Positions 8,101 to 10,736 of a DNA stretch of 10,736 nt are shown piece by piece. Positions within the stretch are counted from its first letter, which is position 1; each line of letters starts with the position of its first letter. The DNA lies in the NCBI RefSeq assembly GCF_002632615.1, contig NZ_NITZ01000020.1, forward strand, positions 89,269 through 100,004, given 5' to 3'. Under the pieces are notes generated by a model. The model saw only the letters and a program-made list of their open reading frames with translations, made no database searches and was not told where the DNA came from. Origin of the DNA: Xenorhabdus miraniensis (lineage in GTDB: Bacteria > Pseudomonadota > Gammaproteobacteria > Enterobacterales > Enterobacteriaceae). The position numbers and the translations under genes are program-made.

Positions 8101-10736
8101 CATGCCCCTGACCCGGAACGGTAAAGTGGATCGCCACGCCCTGCCAGAGCCAATCTGGGAAAACAGGGACAACTATGTTGCTCCCCGTAATGAACTGGAA
8201 ACCCGGCTGTGTGCCATTTGGCAGGCGGTATTGGGGCTGGAACACATCGGCATTGAAGATAACTTTTTCCGCATTGGTGGTGATTCGATTGTCAGTATCC
8301 AGCTCGTTTCCAAACTGCGTCAGGCTGGCTTTTCCCTTCAGGTTAAATCGATTTTTGAGGCGCCAACGGTGGCCCGGTTAGCCCAACTGCTGACATTGTC
8401 ATCATCGACAACAAAAGTCATTGCAGAGCAGGGATTACTAAGCGGGGAATTTGGTTTATTGCCTATCCAGCAGACTTTCTTTGACTGGAATTTATCAAGT
8501 CCACATTATTGGAATCAGGCATTTATACTCCGATTGCCCGGCGATATCAGTTATGCCGCAATTGAACAGGCTCTGACCATCCTGACTGAGCGGCATGATA
8601 TGTTACGTGTCTATTTTGTCGACACTGAACAGGGTCATCGCCAATGTTATCCCGCAGAAATGCCATCCTGGCTACCTGCATTACTGCACTGTGATGTCAG
8701 TCAGTTCTCAGACGCTGAATTACATCAACAATTGACCCGATGGCAAAACGGGTTTGATTACCATAACGGGCCATTATGGCAGGCTGGTCACCTGACCGGA
8801 TACGCTGATGGCAGTGCCCGGCTGTTCTTTGCGTTTCATCATCTGATTATTGACGTAGTATCCTGGCGAATTATTGCTGAAGATATGAGCAGATTGTTGC
8901 AAGGTAAAACATTGCCAGCGAAGACCAGTAGTTATCGGCAATGGGTTAATGCTGTTCATCACTACGTAGAACATCATCAACAGGAAGTCCCTTACTGGCA
9001 ACAAGTGGTGACAGACAGTCATACTCATCCTATTTCCGATGAAATCAATCACCACATGCTGGGCATTTCCACTGAATTAACTGACATTCTGCTACGTGAA
9101 TCTAATGCCGGTTATCAGACTGAAATCAATGACTTATTGATCAGTGCCCTCACACTGGCATTACCTGTTGTTTTATCAAAACCGGTTAACCACATCATAC
9201 TTGAGGGACATGGTCGGGAAACTATCGACAATACACTGGATGTTTCCGAAACCGTCGGCTGGTTTACAACCGTGTATCCTGTTCGTCTGGCAATGCAGGC
9301 TGATATTGCAGAAACTATTATTCATACCAAAGAGATGCTCCGTGCTGTGCCAAACAAAGGTATTGGTTATGGCACACTACGTCAGACAGGATACTTGACC
9401 GGGGATTTGCCGACGATCAGTTTCAACTACCTTGGCCAATTAGGCGGGGAAACCGAACAAAACTGGTCACTGACCAGCGATGATTACGGAGCCGTAGTGG
9501 CAGACGATAATCATAGCCATTTGCTGCTGAACATTAATGGCCTGATTCAAGCGGGCAAGCTGCAATTCAGTGTCAGTTCCCGCTTGTCAAAAGTTCAGAC
9601 AAAAGTGTTTATCACAGCATTTGAGCAGGCACTCTACTCTGTTATCACAACGAGTCAAAAACAGGCTCAATCGGGCGGGATAAAAACGCCCAGTGATTAT
9701 GGTGTTAAAGGGATTTCAATTAAGCTCTTGTGCCATCTTCAGCAGATGTACCAGATTGAAGGGCTGTACCCTGCGACCAGCTTGCAGCAGGGATTCATTT
9801 ATCACCATTTGACTCAGCCGCAAGATGATGCCTATCGGGTGCAACACCTGTTGGATTATCACACACAACTTGACCCTGCTACCTACCAGCAGTCTTGGGT
9901 TCTGGCTTCACTGCGCTTCCCCATCCTTAGAACGGCATTTAACTGGGAAGAGGAAGTTTTGCAAATTGCAACTGAAGGCGCAAGTATTAGTGCGGAGAAT
10001 TTCAAGATCAAAGATATCAGTCACTTACCAGAAGAAGAACAGAATAACGCAATTGACGCAATCCAGCAGCATGACCGTACCCTGCCTTTTGATTTTAGTC
10101 AGCCCGGATTAATCCGTTTTACCTTAATTAAACAGCATGAAAATCTGGTAACCGTGCTGATTACACAACACCACTGTATTATCGACGGCTGGAGTAACCC
10201 GATTTTATTGCAGACCGTACATGAGTATTACAACGAACTCACGCAGGGGCGCATCCCCCAAGTAGTGGTAGATAAAGCCTATCTGGCAACCCAACAATAC
10301 TATCTGAATCATAAAGCAGAATCTGAGGCTTATTGGGATGAACGCAAAACACAATTCCACAGAGCCAATGATCTTTCGGCGCTGTTAAGTCACGACATTG
10401 ATTTAACGCAAATAAAAGCGATTGAAAAACCAGCGGGTAAAGCGATTACCCTACAAGGAAACGCTTACCATCAGCTTAAGGAAATGTGTCGTGAACAAGG
10501 TGTTACTCTCAATGTGGTCCTGCAATTTGCCTGGCATAAATTGCTACACAATTACAGCGGAGATGAACAGACCATTGTCGGCACGACTGTATCCGGGCGT
10601 GATGTTCCAGTGGATGGAATCGAGTCCAGTGTTGGCCTGTATATTAATACCCTGCCGTTGATGGTGCAGTGGACTCAGGCGGACAATATCTCTGCGGTTT
10701 TACAAGACATACAGAAGGATATCGCCGCACTCAACA
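4994..10736 (+). CDS. Nonribosomal peptide synthetase, 3'-partial: TubC-type docking-C-A-PCP-E-C...
   Basis: Second giant NRPS gene, open to the last base of the window (1914 full codons, no stop). Residues from ATG 4994: TubC-like docking domain (1-55), DCL-position C (84-520, HHCIVDG at 222-228, VGLYINTLP at 376-384), A (527-1051), PCP (1059-1128, Ser1098 in GGDS), E (1146-1560, HHLIID at 1282-1287), a short linker, and a second C domain from about 1588 (HHCIIDG, His1726-Asp1731) cut by the window edge. It should accept the chain from the upstream synthetase through the docking domain, add one residue, epimerize it and pass it to the following module. The start is chosen because the docking domain begins right there; ATG 5000 is an alternative. 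No TE domain is seen, so later modules lie outside. The A-PCP block is a near copy of that in the upstream gene. Confidence 0.96.
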   Translation, partial: MLMLFKELNKNHVSVWVCENKLKLAFTGDNPPAQLIDKVKQRREDVLDFLNEKNIFSEEEFKSFIFSENHAGLNDSVPSPRNKIEAIFPANSLQQGFVYHYLAQPQDDAYRVQLLVDYHTNVDLAAYQEAWSLASLRFPILRTAFDWEGEILQIITAGSSIGPTNFTSLNITQLSEEDRNKAIEAIQQNDRNLPFDLNQPGLIRFTFIKQDEQLITVLITLHHCIVDGWSYPILLQAVHEYYNQLIKGQIPQVVVEQAYLATQQYHLDHKTESEAYWDECKAQFQRANDLSALLSHHTDLTQIKAVEKPAEQILTIQGSIYEQLKDTCRTQGVTLNVVLQFAWHKLLHSYTGDKQTIVGTTVSGRDVPIEGIESSVGLYINTLPLMVQWESTSSVAAVLQDIQKNIAALNSHSAVSLASLQPDGERLFHSLLVFENYPAPALSENKEGIEHTLTFRHAVEKVDYPVLLMAYEQDNRLIIKLSYGEDWLTEKQVQRLLCQLECILRAVACNPHQSHTSVTLLSEEERHTLLHTWNQTDVSYPQDKTLQQVFEAQASQHPDATAIIFEDQSMSYGELNRRANRLAHHLIALGVRPDDLVAICLERSPDMVVGLLAILKAGGAYVPLDPTYPAERLAYMLEDAKPVALLTQTAQAGKLTRDVPMALIDNTVLLDSPAPLFETVLDNNTLPDNNPDTPALGLTSRHLAYVIYTSGSTGLPKGVMVEHRNVLRLIINSGFADVGPADCIAHCANTSFDAATWEIWSALLNGGCLYIVPSSVLLEPIRFRHTLIKGKVTALWLTVGLFNEYLDTLLPVFGQLRYLLVGGDVLNPQKIRQVQLADTPPVHLINGYGPTETTTFATTYAMTSLVDVSQSIPIGRPIGNTRIYLLDPHGQLVPVGAMGEIHIGGTGVARGYLNRPELTKERFLPDPFFPDPDARMYKTGDLGRWLPDGNIEYLGRNDFQVKIRGFRIELGEIENALASHPQVRQAVVVVHEHNGNKVLAAYLVTESALSDDILIRYLSSRLPEYMLPASFTRIQSMPLTRNGKVDRHALPEPIWENRDNYVAPRNELETRLCAIWQAVLGLEHIGIEDNFFRIGGDSIVSIQLVSKLRQAGFSLQVKSIFEAPTVARLAQLLTLSSSTTKVIAEQGLLSGEFGLLPIQQTFFDWNLSSPHYWNQAFILRLPGDISYAAIEQALTILTERHDMLRVYFVDTEQGHRQCYPAEMPSWLPALLHCDVSQFSDAELHQQLTRWQNGFDYHNGPLWQAGHLTGYADGSARLFFAFHHLIIDVVSWRIIAEDMSRLLQGKTLPAKTSSYRQWVNAVHHYVEHHQQEVPYWQQVVTDSHTHPISDEINHHMLGISTELTDILLRESNAGYQTEINDLLISALTLALPVVLSKPVNHIILEGHGRETIDNTLDVSETVGWFTTVYPVRLAMQADIAETIIHTKEMLRAVPNKGIGYGTLRQTGYLTGDLPTISFNYLGQLGGETEQNWSLTSDDYGAVVADDNHSHLLLNINGLIQAGKLQFSVSSRLSKVQTKVFITAFEQALYSVITTSQKQAQSGGIKTPSDYGVKGISIKLLCHLQQMYQIEGLYPATSLQQGFIYHHLTQPQDDAYRVQHLLDYHTQLDPATYQQSWVLASLRFPILRTAFNWEEEVLQIATEGASISAENFKIKDISHLPEEEQNNAIDAIQQHDRTLPFDFSQPGLIRFTLIKQHENLVTVLITQHHCIIDGWSNPILLQTVHEYYNELTQGRIPQVVVDKAYLATQQYYLNHKAESEAYWDERKTQFHRANDLSALLSHDIDLTQIKAIEKPAGKAITLQGNAYHQLKEMCREQGVTLNVVLQFAWHKLLHNYSGDEQTIVGTTVSGRDVPVDGIESSVGLYINTLPLMVQWTQADNISAVLQDIQKDIAALN
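5243..6553 (+). other. Condensation domain, DCL position (C 2)
   Basis: C domain with N-terminal SLQQGFVYHYL, active site HHCIVDGWS (residues 222-230), VGLYINTLP and HSLLVFENYP. It acts after an upstream module that ends in an E domain, so it should join a D-configured donor to an L acceptor (DCL). It is a close relative of the C domain starting at 9755, exactly 4512 bp downstream with no net length change over the visible part. It differs clearly from the LCL domain at 371-1702. Confidence 0.9.
6572..8146 (+). other. Adenylation domain, predicted Val-like substrate (copy 2)
   Basis: The protein sequence is identical to the A domain at 1733-3307, and the DNA differs only by one synonymous change (CAT to CAC at 3298 versus 8137). 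All core motifs are shared and it carries the same hand-read code, D-A-W-W-L-G-G-T-F-K, closest to valine codes. It must therefore activate the same amino acid as the preceding module. Confidence 0.92.
8168..8377 (+). other. Peptidyl carrier protein domain (PCP 3)
   Basis: Carrier domain with GGDS; the phosphopantetheine Ser is encoded at 8285-8287. The protein is identical to PCP 2 of the upstream gene. It stands before an E domain, as the GGDS form predicts. Confidence 0.94.
8429..9673 (+). other. Epimerization domain (E 2)
   Basis: E domain with HHLIIDVVSWR (first His codon at 8837), EGHGRET, TVGWFTTVYPVRL and FNYLGQLGG, all intact. It is homologous to E 1, but with many substitutions and a five-residue shorter loop after the VPYWQ motif. 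It should epimerize the second Val-like residue so that a D-ended chain meets the C domain at 9755. Confidence 0.95.
8678..8855 (+). repeat. Short near-identical patch in E domains, copy 2
   Basis: Partner of 3839-4016, also at offset 4839. Two of the four differences change residues (Gln to Arg, Glu to Gly); the others are silent. Confidence 0.8.
9674..9754 (+). other. Internal E-C linker
   Basis: About 27 residues (from GGIKTPSDYG to LQQMYQ) that join E 2 to C 3 within one polypeptide. The first half matches the start of the tail of the upstream synthetase (SDYGxKGxS). It shows what the E-C connection looks like when it is not split by a stop and a docking pair. Confidence 0.7.
9755..10735 (+). 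other. Condensation domain, DCL position (C 3), cut by window edge
   Basis: Third C domain of the window, beginning IEGLYPATSLQQGF. The active site HHCIIDGWS starts at 10169 and VGLYINTLPLMVQW is reached before the end. It follows an E domain, so DCL function is expected. It lines up without net gaps to the C domain at 5243 at a distance of 4512 bp, with roughly three quarters of residues alike by eye. The C-terminal part and the A domain it serves are outside the window. Confidence 0.9.

Larger units (their letters stand above)
6572..8437 (+). repeat. Long direct repeat, copy 2 (A-PCP block)
   Basis: Second copy of the block at 1733-3598, in the same orientation and the same reading frame (offset 4839 bp, a multiple of three). 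It spans the end of the C-A linker, the whole A domain, the PCP and the start of the PCP-E linker. Confidence 0.95.

Noticed and set aside
1733..8437. Duplication as a mobile element or insertion sequence
   Set aside because: There are no terminal inverted repeats, no target-site duplication and no transposase. The repeat is in frame, and its left edge and extent follow a protein-domain boundary.
9700..10736. Thioesterase or other release domain at the right side
   Set aside because: The sequence after E 2 is a condensation domain with HHCIIDG; no GxSxG hydrolase region is visible.

Overview
The window lies entirely inside a nonribosomal peptide synthetase (NRPS) locus, all on the + strand. 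It holds the 3' part of one giant synthetase gene (2-4990) and the 5' part of the next (4994-10736, still open at the right edge). The intergenic gap is three bases. There is no tRNA, rRNA, CRISPR array, transposase or non-NRPS gene. Moderate G+C, E domains inside modules, a TubC-type docking domain and the general look of the protein suggest a Gammaproteobacterium of the Xenorhabdus/Photorhabdus type. That placement is inference from style, not from a marker gene.

Layout. Gene 1 enters with the last part of an adenylation (A) domain (2-112) and a carrier protein domain (PCP, 131-337). A full module follows: LCL-type condensation (C) domain (371-1702), A (1730-3307), PCP (3329-3538) and epimerization (E) domain (3590-4849). 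It ends in a 46-residue tail (4850-4987). Gene 2 opens with a TubC-like docking domain (4994-5158). It continues with a full module of C (DCL position, 5243-6553), A (6572-8146), PCP (8168-8377) and E (8429-9673), then begins a second DCL-type C domain at 9755.

How they work together. By the colinearity rule, a peptidyl chain ending in an L residue, or one not epimerized here, is passed to the gene 1 module, extended and epimerized. It is then handed across the docking junction to gene 2, extended by the same kind of residue, epimerized again and passed on. Both complete A domains have the same hand-read specificity code (D-A-W-W-L-G-G-T-F-K), closest to the classical valine code. The window therefore predicts two consecutive D-Val-like residues. 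No release domain (TE) is visible, so the line continues downstream.

The most notable signal is at the DNA level. The A-PCP blocks of the two modules are almost perfect copies: 1733-3598 versus 6572-8436/8437, with four mismatches, the first 1565 bp being identical. The C domains before them are unrelated in detail, and the E domains after them have drifted. The left edge of the copy is abrupt and falls in the C-A linker. A second, short conversion-like patch lies in the E domains (3839-4016 versus 8678-8855). This looks like recent recombination or gene conversion between modules, that is, natural A-PCP swapping in an assembly line.
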